From Nitrospira sp. LK70 (lineage in GTDB: Bacteria > Nitrospirota > Nitrospiria > Nitrospirales > Nitrospiraceae): 64,000 nucleotides of DNA. The position numbers and the translations under genes were made by a program. Under the pieces are notes generated by a model that worked only from the letters and a program-made list of their open reading frames with translations, searched no databases and was not told the origin of the DNA. Within the stretch, counting starts at the first letter, position 1. Every line of letters starts with the position of its first letter. The DNA is taken from the NCBI GenBank assembly GCA_011090425.1, contig PHGD01000007.1:1-64000 (forward strand), written 5' to 3'. This document shows positions 17,065-26,097 of this stretch, in pieces.

Positions 17065-18411
17065 ATGAAAGTTAAGACATTTCACGCGCTTACCATGCAG
17101 GATGCCATGCGCGACATCAAGGAAGAACTGGGGCCGGACGCCATCATCTTGTCGGCGAAAGAAGTGCGTGAGGGAGGGCGCATCATACGGGCATTCGATC
17201 GATCGGTTCTGGAAGTGATGGCCGCCTCAGATCATGACGTGCAACGGTTGGCTCAGGGCGGAAAAACAGAGCAGCAATGTCCTCCGCCTGTGCCACTGTC
17301 TGATACCAGGCCGAATTCCGCGCTGTCCCTGCAGAGCTTTCAACAGACACTGCAGGGGGTGTTGAAGCCTGATTGTGAGACGACGACAGAGCCTGTCGGT
17401 GAGCAGTCTGCCTCGTTGAAGCCATCTACGGTACATCTGAAGCCGAATCGCCGGCGGCATCTGCATACCGTGATGAATGAATTGGGCCGTTTGTTGGAAG
17501 ATCTCTCGCGCGCGGACAGCGGAATAATCGGAAGTCAGCCGTCGCCCATGCCGCGGTGGCTGCGCCGCTCGCTCATCGAGCAGGGGATGAATCCCTCCAC
17601 TGCGGACCTACTCTTGTACGAGGCGGGCATGACCGAACAGGCCGTCGGTTCATGGGACGATGAGTCGATGCGGCGTGCGTTACAGCGTGAAATCGCAAAG
17701 CGCGTGCGAACGAGCGAGCCGCTTCTGAAAGGAGAGAGCTCTCCTTCTATCGGTCTCCTGATCGGGCCCAGTGGATCCGGGAAGACCGCTGCCGTAGCCA
17801 AGCTGGCGTCACATTATCGTCTCGAGCAGCGGAGATCCGTCGCCCTCATCACTTTTAATACCTGTCGGGAAACCGCGGTTGAACAGTTGCGTCGGTATGC
17901 CAAGGTCGTGGGTGTACCGTTCGCCTGTGCCCTGTCGGCTCGGCAAGTCCATGAAGGGCTCCGTCGCCATACCCAGGTAGACCTTGCGCTGATCGACATG
18001 CCTGGGATCGGGCCGCGTGACTTGGCATTGGTCCATGAACTACAAAAGCTTCTGCCAAAAAAGGTCGTCACGACGCACTTGGTTCTTCAGGCTTCGACAA
18101 GACAGCAGGACCTCTGCGGGATCACGAGGCGCCTGGGTGATCTGCCGCAGCTGCGTCTTCTGTTTACCAAGCTCGACGAGACGGAATCGTTCGGCACCAT
18201 CTTCGAAGTGATGTATCAAACCGGAGTGCCTCTTTCCTACTGGAGCGTCGGACGGCGAGTCCCGGGAGATATCGAGGTGGCCTCATCGGATCGGTTGGCG
18301 GCGCTGCTCACTGCGGAATGCTCCACCCGTTCTCAGGTGTTCGTCAATCGGTCGGTTCAATCTTCAGAAGCAACTCCTGCTGTAATGGAAGCAAGAATTC
18401 ACCGTGGATAA
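17065..18411 (+). CDS. flhF: Flagellar placement GTPase FlhF (SRP-like)
   Basis: 448 residues. FlhF is an SRP-type GTPase that sets polar flagellar position together with FlhG. The N-terminal B-domain start is typical (MKVKTFHALTMQDAMRDIKE, LGPDAIILSAKEV). The NG domain begins near residue 220, with a P-loop GPSGSGKTAAVAKL at ~233. Several G motifs deviate from the textbook forms: NTCRETAVEQL where DTYRxxAVEQL is usual, and DMPGIGPRD where DTAGR is usual; TKLDET is intact. GTP hydrolysis may therefore be altered. The last 8 bases overlap a GTG that could also start flhG. Confidence 0.92.
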   Translation: MKVKTFHALTMQDAMRDIKEELGPDAIILSAKEVREGGRIIRAFDRSVLEVMAASDHDVQRLAQGGKTEQQCPPPVPLSDTRPNSALSLQSFQQTLQGVLKPDCETTTEPVGEQSASLKPSTVHLKPNRRRHLHTVMNELGRLLEDLSRADSGIIGSQPSPMPRWLRRSLIEQGMNPSTADLLLYEAGMTEQAVGSWDDESMRRALQREIAKRVRTSEPLLKGESSPSIGLLIGPSGSGKTAAVAKLASHYRLEQRRSVALITFNTCRETAVEQLRRYAKVVGVPFACALSARQVHEGLRRHTQVDLALIDMPGIGPRDLALVHELQKLLPKKVVTTHLVLQASTRQQDLCGITRRLGDLPQLRLLFTKLDETESFGTIFEVMYQTGVPLSYWSVGRRVPGDIEVASSDRLAALLTAECSTRSQVFVNRSVQSSEATPAVMEARIHRG

Positions 18412-18430
18412 CCTGGCTGGAGGTCGTCAT

Positions 18431-19300
18431 ATGCAGTTCGGAACAAGAAGGTCTGTCCTGATGTCGGAGGATTTGAGTCGGGAAGGTGGCTCGTCCACTC
18501 ACGTCATAGCGGTCTCCAGCGGCAAGGGGGGAGTGGGGAAGTCCAATGTGGTCGCGAATCTTGCCGTCGCACTCACGAGGGTTGGAAAGCGCGTGTTGAT
18601 TTTGGATGCCGACCTCGGTTTGGGGAATCTCGATGTCCTCCTGGGGCTGGTTCCACGGCATACCATCGAAGATGTATTGGTGGGCACCCATACGCTCGAC
18701 GAGATCGTGCTCAAAGGTCCGGGGGGCATCCATGTCCTTCCAGCCAGTTCCGGTGTGCCGCGCCTCACGTCGCTGACGGAAGCCCAACAGTTGATGATCC
18801 AGGAGCAACTGGTCCAGCTGACCTCAGAGATGGACGTGCTGTTGATCGATACCGGTGCGGGCATCTCGCCGAACGTCACCTTCTTTGCCTCCGCGGCAGA
18901 TGAGACGATGATCGTCGTCTCGCCGGAGCCGACATCGCTCACGGATGCCTACGCACTGATCAAAGTCTTGGCTCGCCAATATCGGGAACGCCGTTTCAAA
19001 GTGCTGGTGAATCAGGCCAAGAGTCCCCGTGAAGCCGCCGAGGTGTTCGGTAAGTTGGATGTGGCGGTGGATCATTTTCTTCATGTGACCGTCGAATTGG
19101 TCGGAGCGATCCCCTATGACGATTATGTGCATTTGGCGGTCATGCAACAGAGGGCGCTATCTGAGTTATTCCCCGATGCACCGGCAGCCCAAGCCTTCAA
19201 GCGGTTAGCGCAACAGATACTCCAGTGGCCGAGGCCTGCTCTCCCCAAAAGTTCCGTTCAGCTCGTCTGGCAACGAGCGACAACGCCGACGGGCAACTGA
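18431..19300 (+). CDS. flhG: Flagellar number regulator FlhG (MinD-like ATPase, FleN/YlxH)
   Basis: 289 residues from the ATG at 18431, preferred to an upstream GTG because GGAGG lies 7 bases before it. The deviant Walker A of the MinD/ParA class is intact (SSGKGGVGKSNVVANLAVAL), as are DADLGLGNLDVLLGL (Walker A' region) and DTGAGISPNV (Walker B region). FlhG limits flagellar number and stimulates FlhF. The trio flhF-flhG-fliA is standard in polarly flagellated bacteria. A second, distinct MinD-like ATPase is encoded at 51757-52656. Confidence 0.93.
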   Translation: MQFGTRRSVLMSEDLSREGGSSTHVIAVSSGKGGVGKSNVVANLAVALTRVGKRVLILDADLGLGNLDVLLGLVPRHTIEDVLVGTHTLDEIVLKGPGGIHVLPASSGVPRLTSLTEAQQLMIQEQLVQLTSEMDVLLIDTGAGISPNVTFFASAADETMIVVSPEPTSLTDAYALIKVLARQYRERRFKVLVNQAKSPREAAEVFGKLDVAVDHFLHVTVELVGAIPYDDYVHLAVMQQRALSELFPDAPAAQAFKRLAQQILQWPRPALPKSSVQLVWQRATTPTGN

Positions 19301-19324
19301 AACTCGATCGGACAAGGGAAGATC

Positions 19325-20074
19325 ATGAGTAAGACAGCCTCGCCAGGGGAGCGGCAATCCTTTTCGGCCCAGGGAGTCAGACGCGAACAACTCATCAAGG
19401 AGTTCGCCCATGTCATTCGCGCGATGGCCCACCGGCTGGCCTTCCGGCTTCCTGCGTACTTGGACGCGGAGGATCTGATTTCGGTCGGCACCATCGGACT
19501 CATGGATGCCATGGACAGGTATGATCCGACCAGAGAAGCCAAGTTCAAGACCTATGCGGAGTTCAGAATCCGTGGAGCCATGTTGGATGAGATTCGTTCG
19601 ATGGATTGGATCCCACGATCGGTTCATGAACGAATCGGACTGCTCCAAAAGACTCACACAGCGCTCATCAGCCGACTGGGTCGACCACCGCAGGATGAGG
19701 AGGTGGCGGCAGAACTGAAGATGTCCCTGGAAGAGCTGGATGATTTCATTACGCGCGCTAGGGGGGCAGTGATGATCAGCGTGGACGATTTAAATCTTCA
19801 TGAGCCGGACGGGCACAAAGTGGTCAAGATGTTGGTCGATACGCACACGCCTGATCCTCTTTCCTCATTGGTCAACGAGCGTGAACGAGCATCGCTCGCC
19901 GGGGCCATCCAATCGTTGCCGGAAAAAGAACGGCTCGTTCTGACGTTGTATTACTACGAGGAGCTCACGATGAAGGAAATCGGCGAGCTGCTGAAAGTCA
20001 CTGAGTCACGGGTCTGTCAAATCCACACCAAAGCCATCATCAGGCTCAAGGCGCACTTGCAAAAACCGAATTGA
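19325..20074 (+). CDS. fliA: RNA polymerase sigma-28 factor FliA
   Basis: 249 residues. FliA directs transcription of late flagellar and chemotaxis genes and is held by FlgM until hook completion. Region 2 is clear (DLISVGTIGLMDAMDRYDPT, FKTYAEFRIRGAMLDEIRSM, DWIPRSVHER). Region 4 ends the protein (LPEKERLVLTLYYYEELTMK, EIGELLKVTESRVCQIHTKA). Good ribosome site AAGGGA. The stop TGA overlaps a possible TTG start of a decayed downstream gene. Several matching promoter boxes occur later in the window. Confidence 0.97.
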   Translation: MSKTASPGERQSFSAQGVRREQLIKEFAHVIRAMAHRLAFRLPAYLDAEDLISVGTIGLMDAMDRYDPTREAKFKTYAEFRIRGAMLDEIRSMDWIPRSVHERIGLLQKTHTALISRLGRPPQDEEVAAELKMSLEELDDFITRARGAVMISVDDLNLHEPDGHKVVKMLVDTHTPDPLSSLVNERERASLAGAIQSLPEKERLVLTLYYYEELTMKEIGELLKVTESRVCQIHTKAIIRLKAHLQKPN

Positions 20075-21139
20075 TCGAATCGGCCGACCGACTGAGTCGG
20101 CTGTTCGTTAGTCTTTCTTGTGGTGCCGTTGCACTGTTCTGCGATCGCCACCTTCAGTTCTGACTTGGAGAAACCGATACCTTACTGGTCGAGATTTCGA
20201 CAAGATCCTGGCCTGTTGAGAGGGAATTCACCGCATCGGGCCAGAAGGTTGATCGGGTCTTCGGTTTATTCCCAATTCAAGTCAGGTCCTCCATCAGCTA
20301 TCACGACGATGCACTGGAAGGTATCACACCCTGGGTCCTCACGATCGCGATCGCGCTCTCTAGCATGGTGGTGTGCCTCAGCAACAGTTTGCGGCGTCAG
20401 CATCGCGTGGATGCAGACAACACCAGCCGGTTCAGCGAGCGTGCCAGAAGTCCTCTCCTTACAGCTTATCATCGGATGGATGGGTCTTTTTATCGCTGCC
20501 GGATTTGGGGTGGCGGGACTCTTGCGTTGGTCATATAGTCAGGACCTTGCGCGGCGCAAGCAGGATGGTGCGCTATCGGCGTACGATGGTCTGACCGGTC
20601 TTCCAACTCAACGGCTTTTCCTTGTACTTCTCAAACAGGCGATGAGCAGGGCTGAGACGACTAAGCGGCACGTTGCTGTCTTGGTATGTACCCTGGAACA
20701 GTTCCGCCCTCTGCCCACCTCAACCGCACCAAGTATGACGCTGGTCGTGCGAGTGCAAGCCGCCCGCATCAAGAGCGCGCTGCGACCACACGACGTGGTG
20801 GCACGCTTAGACCAGTACACCTTCGCCGTGATCGTCGATAACATCGAATCACCGAATGAGGCTCAATTGGTCGCTGAGAAAATCCAGAAGACCATGGCAC
20901 TCCCACTGTTGATCGAGGGGCAGGAGTTGCTGATCTCCTGTCGAATTGGAGGAATCGTGGGGCCGCAACCTGGGGCTAAAGCAGAGTCACTCCTTGATGC
21001 CGCATCACAAGCACTTTCGGATAGTCAAAGAGCCGACACTTCGATTGCCTTTGTGTCGGATCCCGCTATAACTACTTCTTCGTTGTTGAGCCTGACCTAT
21101 GCAGATCGGCAGCCGCGAGCCATGATTTCGATGAAGTAA
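20071..21139 (+). pseudogene. Decayed membrane-anchored GGDEF-like signalling gene
   Basis: A frame starting with the TTG that overlaps the fliA stop reads a signal-anchor-like stretch, meets an in-frame TGA at 20161-20163, and continues as a protein-like sequence (REFTASGQKVDRVFGLFPIQ) into a membrane helix (VLTIAIALSSMVVCLSN) until about 20400. From about 20411 the protein-like signal moves to the next frame: another membrane helix (LIIGWMGLFIAAGFGVAGLL), then a GGDEF-like domain beginning DGLTGLPTQRLFLVLLKQAM. At the catalytic site the usual RxGGDEF reads RLDQYTF, so no diguanylate cyclase activity is expected. The pattern suggests one nonsense change plus one frameshift. Alternatively, 20411-21139 (ATG start, 242 residues) is expressed alone. 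Confidence 0.55.
20083..20101 (+). terminator. Short hairpin just after fliA
   Basis: GCCGAC (20083-20088) pairs with GTCGGC (20096-20101) around a 7-nt loop; the next 20 bases are T-rich but not a run. Weak terminator candidate. Confidence 0.3.
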
Positions 21140-21376
21140 TCCCTGTCGCAACCCTGTTCTGCTTTTCTTGCCTACTCCGGGCAAGTTGCTTTGTGACCCA
21201 ACTAGGAATATTTTTCTCTGAGCCTGGTAGGAATGGCCTAGCGCGATTCTGTCAGAGGATGATGACGTTTCTCATGCCCTCTTCTATCGGCATTCAGTTC
21301 CCGTAATCTCATAAGAAATTGGCTCATTTCCAATCGTCCCTTGATACTTATCCGATCAATACCTCGTCGGCGAACC

Positions 21377-21392
21377 TGGCATGAGGGTTGCT
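21377..21392 (+). promoter_or_regulatory. Sigma-54 promoter of the flgF operon
   Basis: TGGCATGAGGGTTGCT matches RpoN consensus at both elements with exact spacing. It ends 34 bp before the flgF ATG and starts the rod/ring operon. It lies in a 286-base gap with no gene. Confidence 0.75.
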
Positions 21393-21425
21393 GATCCTCC
21401 TTCGAAAGCAAAAGGAGTCGTCAGT

Positions 21426-22196
21426 ATGAACCGAGGTATCTATCCTATCTTGTCCGGGGCACTGGCCCATGAGCGGCGGATGCAAGTCTTTGCCAATAAC
21501 ATGGCCAACGCGAATACCGCCGGCTTCAAGCAGGACGAGCAGGCCTTCAAAACCATCTTTCCTCGATACCATGCAGTGATTCCGGTCGGTAGTCCAACTG
21601 GAGGATTGGCCCAACAGATCATGGCCAGACCCTTGGGGGTTACGGAACGTGCGTTTGTGGCTCCACACACGATGAAGACGACGTTTGAAGTGGGTCGGAT
21701 CAGACTCACAGGCAATGCCTTGGATATTGCCATTCAAGGCTCCGGGTTTTTCGAGGTGAAGACTCCACAAGGAACTCGCTACAGTCGCAACGGTATGTTT
21801 TCGCTCGATCGTGAGCGTCGGCTCGTGAACGGACTCGGCTATCCGGTGATGGGAACAAAGGGTGAGATCAAGGTTCCTCCAGGTAAATTGGAGATCACGG
21901 CACAGGGAGACATCAAAGTCGATGACAAACCTGTGGGGGCGATCAAAGTCATGGAATTTCACGAAGATGAAATGCCGCAAAAATCATCGGACGGTCTATT
22001 TTCCTCCGACAAAGGCAAGCTCGCCAAAACTCCGCAGCTTCAGGTCGGACATATCGAAGAGTCCAACGTCAATTCCATCGGCGAGATGGTGAAAATGATT
22101 CAAGGCATGCGCAACTATGAATCGACGCAAAAGCTGATTCAGACGCTTGATCGGATGGCTGAGGTCGCGATTCAAGACGTAGGGCGGGTGTTATGA
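21426..22196 (+). CDS. flgF: Flagellar proximal rod protein FlgF
   Basis: 256 residues from the ATG at 21426, placed by AAAGGAG 8 bases upstream; a longer frame upstream overlaps the promoter. The N-terminal rod signature (NRGIYPILSGALAHERRMQV, NNMANANTAGFKQDEQAF), the core (DIAIQGSGFFEVKTPQGTRY) and the C-terminal helix (MVKMIQGMRNYESTQKLIQT) place it among rod proteins. Being first and followed by a clear FlgG favours FlgF; it could also be called FlgG1. Part of the proximal rod in the periplasm. Confidence 0.88.
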   Translation: MNRGIYPILSGALAHERRMQVFANNMANANTAGFKQDEQAFKTIFPRYHAVIPVGSPTGGLAQQIMARPLGVTERAFVAPHTMKTTFEVGRIRLTGNALDIAIQGSGFFEVKTPQGTRYSRNGMFSLDRERRLVNGLGYPVMGTKGEIKVPPGKLEITAQGDIKVDDKPVGAIKVMEFHEDEMPQKSSDGLFSSDKGKLAKTPQLQVGHIEESNVNSIGEMVKMIQGMRNYESTQKLIQTLDRMAEVAIQDVGRVL

Positions 22197-22311
22197 GACG
22201 GAATGTGTATCGCCGACGGCCACCAGCCGAAGGCAGGGCCTGGATATCAGCTGATGTGAAATCTCTTGCCCTCAGCTATCTGCGATCAGTGCTTCAGCTC
22301 TGGAGGATTCT

Positions 22312-23103
22312 ATGATTCGTGCCATGTGGACAGCGGCGACCGGCATGACGGCTCAGCAGATCAACGTCGACACCATTGCTCATAATCTTGCCAACGTCAA
22401 TACCAATTCCTTCAAACGCAGCCGTGCTGAGTTTGCGGACCTGCTCTATCAGATTCAGCGACTTCCGGGCACGAGTGCGTCGAACGTCGGTGTCTTTCCC
22501 GTCGGCATCCAGGTGGGGGCCGGGGTGCGTCCAACGACGGTGGCGAAAGAATGGCTGCAAGGCAATATGCGCCAAACGAACAACGAACTGGACTTGGCGA
22601 TCGACGGCAACGGATTTTTCCAAGTGACTCGTCCCGACGGAACGATCATGTACACCAGAAATGGTTCCTTCAAACGGGACAACCTGGGCAACCTTGTGAC
22701 CGGTGACGGCGATCTGCTGAATCCCGTCATCACGATTCCGTCCGGCGCGCTCAAGGTGGATATCGGCCAGGACGGGACGGTCTCGGCCTTGCTCCCCGGC
22801 GTGACACAAGCCTCACAGATCGGCCAGATTCAACTTACACGATTCGACAATCCTTCTGGCTTGGTCGCCATGGGGAACAATCTCTTCATCGACAGTTTTG
22901 CTTCAGGACCTCCGACGCAGGGGACAGGCGGCTTCACCACCGGATTCGGCACGATCCAGCAGGGATTCCTGGAGAGCTCGAATGTCAACCTGGCCGAAGA
23001 AATGGTCAGCATGATCATCGCCCAACGAAGTTACGAGATTAACTCCAAAACGATTCAGGCTTCCGACGAAATGATGGCTATTGCCAATAATCTCAGACGA
23101 TAA
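22312..23103 (+). CDS. flgG: Flagellar distal rod protein FlgG
   Basis: 263 residues, the exact family length. MIRAMWTAATGMTAQQINVD and IAHNLANVNTNSFKRSRAEF are the conserved FlgG N-terminus; DLAIDGNGFFQVTRPDGTIM and the C-terminal SNVNLAEEMVSMIIAQRSYE are equally typical. FlgG builds the distal rod across the periplasm. Good GGAGGA ribosome site. A 115-base gap with no obvious feature separates it from flgF. Confidence 0.96.
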   Translation: MIRAMWTAATGMTAQQINVDTIAHNLANVNTNSFKRSRAEFADLLYQIQRLPGTSASNVGVFPVGIQVGAGVRPTTVAKEWLQGNMRQTNNELDLAIDGNGFFQVTRPDGTIMYTRNGSFKRDNLGNLVTGDGDLLNPVITIPSGALKVDIGQDGTVSALLPGVTQASQIGQIQLTRFDNPSGLVAMGNNLFIDSFASGPPTQGTGGFTTGFGTIQQGFLESSNVNLAEEMVSMIIAQRSYEINSKTIQASDEMMAIANNLRR

Positions 23104-23113
23104 GGAGCACCTC

Positions 23114-23914
23114 ATGCCTGGATTCTTACTGATCCTGATTATGCTCCTTTCATCCGGAGTTTTCGACGTGACGGCGGCAGTTGCTGGGCCTAGTGGCGAG
23201 TCTCGTGCGACCTCGCCGGGATCTCGAAGTGCGATTCTTCGGGCGGCCAACAACGTTGTAGACCGAGCGTCTGTCAGCGAGGTCAGTCCCGATCTGATTA
23301 GGAAAGCCATTCAAGAGCATCTGGAGAGCGAGTGGGGACGCAAGGTCAAGACCGTGCATGTGACGGTCCTGGAACCAGCTGATCCTGTGACAATTCCCGG
23401 TGGGACCGTGGAACTACATATTCTTCCAAGCCCTACGGAAGAAGGCTTAGGCCGGCGCGTGTTTCATGTAGAGGCGGTGGCGAACGGAAAACCTCGGAAG
23501 ACGATCCCAGTCGTGGCCGATGTTGCGGCGATGATCGATGCGGTCGTGGCGACCCGCTTTCTGAAGGCCGACGAAGTGATCGAGAGCGGAGATCTCAAGA
23601 CTGTCGAAGTGAAGGTTCATCAGATAAACCATCCGTTCATTACAGATCAAGATGAAGTCATAGGAAAGAGCGCTTCGCGGCCTCTGCCGCCTGATATTCC
23701 ACTCCGCCCCGCATTCGTGAAGCTTCCAGTGGTGATCAAAAAGGGTGATCGAGTTCTCATCGAGGCGCGACGCGGAGGACTGTCGATTCGAGCCTATGGT
23801 GTGACGAAATCGAGCGGACAGATCGGGCAGACCGTCATGGTCGCCAATCTGGATTCCGGCAGAGAGCTGAGAGCCAGGGTCATTGCTCCCAATTTGGTGC
23901 AGGTGGAGTTCTAG
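23114..23914 (+). CDS. flgA: Flagellar P-ring assembly chaperone FlgA
   Basis: 266 residues from the ATG at 23114 after AAGGAG. A signal peptide (MPGFLLILIMLLSSGVFDVT) sends it to the periplasm. The C-terminal half has the SAF/ChapFlgA fold (DAVVATRFLKADEVIESGDL, KKGDRVLIEARRGGLSIRAY, VANLDSGRELRARVIAPNLV). FlgA assists FlgI in forming the P-ring, and flgI is encoded two genes downstream. An upstream in-frame start inside flgG is less likely. Confidence 0.92.
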   Translation: MPGFLLILIMLLSSGVFDVTAAVAGPSGESRATSPGSRSAILRAANNVVDRASVSEVSPDLIRKAIQEHLESEWGRKVKTVHVTVLEPADPVTIPGGTVELHILPSPTEEGLGRRVFHVEAVANGKPRKTIPVVADVAAMIDAVVATRFLKADEVIESGDLKTVEVKVHQINHPFITDQDEVIGKSASRPLPPDIPLRPAFVKLPVVIKKGDRVLIEARRGGLSIRAYGVTKSSGQIGQTVMVANLDSGRELRARVIAPNLVQVEF

Positions 23915-23921
23915 AAGAATC

Positions 23922-24638
23922 ATGGAGTATATCGTTCTATCCCACAACCTAAGCCTGTTTCGTCGATCCACGGGTCTCGGTGTCCTGGTCATGCTTCTCT
24001 TCCAAGCATGTTCGAGTCCGCCGAATGTCTCAAGTAAAGTCGTCGTGGCTCCATTGCCGCCGCCGAAGACGATCGGTTCGCTGTGGCAGGAAGAGAACGG
24101 GCGAGCCTATCTCTACGAGGACCTGCGCGCAATGCGCATCGGCGATATTCTTACCGTCAAGATCGTCGAACAGCACAAAGGCTCGAAGTCCGCGGATACG
24201 GAAGCCCAACGAGAGTCGACGATCAAAAATAGCCTTGTCGGCAGTGCGATGGGTTATATCGGAATACCAGGCATACGATTGAGCGATGAGACGCGACGAG
24301 GGATGGGAATTGACGCCAGCGCCAGCAATAAATTCGGCGGAAAAGGTGCGACGAGTCGTGAAGGGACTCTGACCGGGACCATCTCTGCCATCGTAACCGA
24401 GGTGCTTCCCAACGGCGATCTTCGTGTCGAGGGGCGTCGTGAAGTGACCGTCAACAGCGAAAAACAGTTGATGAGCCTCGGCGGCATCGTGCGTCGAGTC
24501 GACGTCGATACCAAGAATACGGTGCTATCATCCGCCATAGCCGACGCCAGAATCGAGTATTCAGGTCTCGGTGTCCTTGACGATGTGCAGCGACCAGGCT
24601 GGTTTATCCGCATTCTCGATTGGGTCTATCCGTTCTGA
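23922..24638 (+). CDS. flgH: Flagellar L-ring lipoprotein FlgH
   Basis: 238 residues from the ATG at 23922. The N-terminus has a basic region, a hydrophobic stretch and a lipobox ending in LFQACSS, so the mature protein begins with a lipidated cysteine in the outer membrane. The body matches FlgH (LYEDLRAMRIGDILTVKIVE, GTLTGTISAIVTEVLPNGDL, VEGRREVTVNSEKQLMSLGG, VLSSAIADARIEYSG). The presence of L-ring and P-ring genes implies a Gram-negative envelope with outer membrane. Confidence 0.95.
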   Translation: MEYIVLSHNLSLFRRSTGLGVLVMLLFQACSSPPNVSSKVVVAPLPPPKTIGSLWQEENGRAYLYEDLRAMRIGDILTVKIVEQHKGSKSADTEAQRESTIKNSLVGSAMGYIGIPGIRLSDETRRGMGIDASASNKFGGKGATSREGTLTGTISAIVTEVLPNGDLRVEGRREVTVNSEKQLMSLGGIVRRVDVDTKNTVLSSAIADARIEYSGLGVLDDVQRPGWFIRILDWVYPF

Positions 24639-24652
24639 GGAGGGAGTGTGCC

Positions 24653-24919
24653 GTGGCGGCTTCGTTGAGGCGCACGACAACGAGGAGGGGCATTCCCAAG
24701 CGGCATCCCTTCAATCCTCACACTCTACAGATGATGGTGCAGAGCGGAGTTGTACGGCGGGCTGACTTTGATCCCCCTTCTATTGAGAGCAGGACGCGAT
24801 TCCATGTACTGGAAGATGTTGATCGTGACTCGGTGAAAGAAGAGGTCTCTGAGCAGGGATGGCTGGCGCGCTTTCTACTTGGCCGTCGGTCAGAGTCGTC
24901 CCTTTCCAAACGTTTGTAG
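24653..24919 (+). CDS. Small basic protein of unknown function between flgH and flgI
   Basis: 88 residues from a GTG at 24653, which has a strong GAGGAGGGAG site; longer frames overlap flgH. The N-terminus is Arg/Thr-rich (SLRRTTTRRGIPKRHPFNPH), the middle hydrophilic, and there is no signal peptide or membrane helix. No family is recognised. Tight spacing on both sides (14 and 21 bases) within the ring operon suggests a real gene with a role tied to ring or rod assembly, but nothing in the sequence shows what it does. Confidence 0.5.
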   Translation: MAASLRRTTTRRGIPKRHPFNPHTLQMMVQSGVVRRADFDPPSIESRTRFHVLEDVDRDSVKEEVSEQGWLARFLLGRRSESSLSKRL

Positions 24920-24940
24920 CAAGGAGAGGTACTACCACGC

Positions 24941-26080
24941 ATGTTCACACGACTTCTCCCGATCCTCAGTGCGCTGATAGTGATCTGTTGTCTCTTGGCT
25001 CCTTCCGGAGCCGATGCGGTGAGGATTAAGGATATCGGCGTGATTGAAGGGGTGCGCGAAAACCAACTGATCGGCTACGGTTTGGTGGTTGGCCTGGACA
25101 GCACCGGCGACCGAGTGATCGGTGGACAGTTCACGATTCAGGCGATGATGTCTATGTTGAACAAGATGGGCGTGAATCTGATGATCAATCCCATCCAGCT
25201 ACTCACCAGAAATATCGCCTCGGTGATGGTGACGGCCAAGCTTCCTCCATTCTCGAAACCGGGGATGACGCTGGATGCAGTCGTGTCGTCGATGGCGAAC
25301 GCCAAAAGTCTGCAAGGCGGGACACTCTTGCTCACACCGTTGAAGGCTGCAAACCAACAGGTGTTTGCCGTCGCACAGGGACCGATCTCAATCGGCGGCT
25401 TTCTCGGAGGGACCGGCGGCCCGGGAGGGGCTACAGTCGCCAAGAATCATCAGGCAGCCGGCTTAGTTCCCGGGGGAGCCATCATCGAGAAAGAGCTGCT
25501 GGTCAACATCGACTCGTGGGAAACGGTTTCCGTACTCCTACGGCAACCTGATTTCACGACTGCCATCAGGACTGCCGAAGCCATCGAGAGTACCTTCGGG
25601 AAAGGCAGTGCATCGGCCGTGAATGCTGGATCCATCAAAGCGACGATTCCTCAATCGTTCCAGGGCCGCGTCGTCGAGTATATAGCCTCCATCGAGGGGC
25701 TTGATGTGACCGTCGATGCTGTGGCCAAAGTCGTCGTCAATGAGCGGACCGGAACAGTGGTGTTGGGAGAACATGTACGGATTTCCACATGCGCGATCTC
25801 TCACGGTAATCTCACGATCTCGGTGAAAAACACGTTGAACGTGTCGCAGCCCCTGGCGCCGCTTATCGGCTCCTCGGCGGGACAGACCACTGTCACACCG
25901 GATGTGCAAACGGAGGTAAAGGAGCAGGAATCGCGGCTTATGGTGGTAGATGAGACCGTGACATTGGGAGAGGTCGTGCGGGCTCTCAATGCAGTGGGAG
26001 TGACGCCGCGCGACCTTGTTGCAATACTCTCAGCCCTCAAGTCATCCGGGGCACTTCAGGCTAACCTTGAGATAATTTAA
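24941..26080 (+). CDS. flgI: Flagellar P-ring protein FlgI
   Basis: 379 residues, family length. A signal peptide (LLPILSALIVICCLLAPSGA) precedes the conserved mature start (VRIKDIGVIEGVRENQLIGY, GLVVGLDSTGD). Further landmarks are NPIQLLTRNIASVMVTAKLP and the C-terminal PRDLVAILSALKSSGALQAN. FlgI forms the bushing around the rod in the peptidoglycan layer, aided by FlgA. Confidence 0.97.
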   Translation: MFTRLLPILSALIVICCLLAPSGADAVRIKDIGVIEGVRENQLIGYGLVVGLDSTGDRVIGGQFTIQAMMSMLNKMGVNLMINPIQLLTRNIASVMVTAKLPPFSKPGMTLDAVVSSMANAKSLQGGTLLLTPLKAANQQVFAVAQGPISIGGFLGGTGGPGGATVAKNHQAAGLVPGGAIIEKELLVNIDSWETVSVLLRQPDFTTAIRTAEAIESTFGKGSASAVNAGSIKATIPQSFQGRVVEYIASIEGLDVTVDAVAKVVVNERTGTVVLGEHVRISTCAISHGNLTISVKNTLNVSQPLAPLIGSSAGQTTVTPDVQTEVKEQESRLMVVDETVTLGEVVRALNAVGVTPRDLVAILSALKSSGALQANLEII

Positions 26081-26097
26081 GCATAGCATGGATATAT

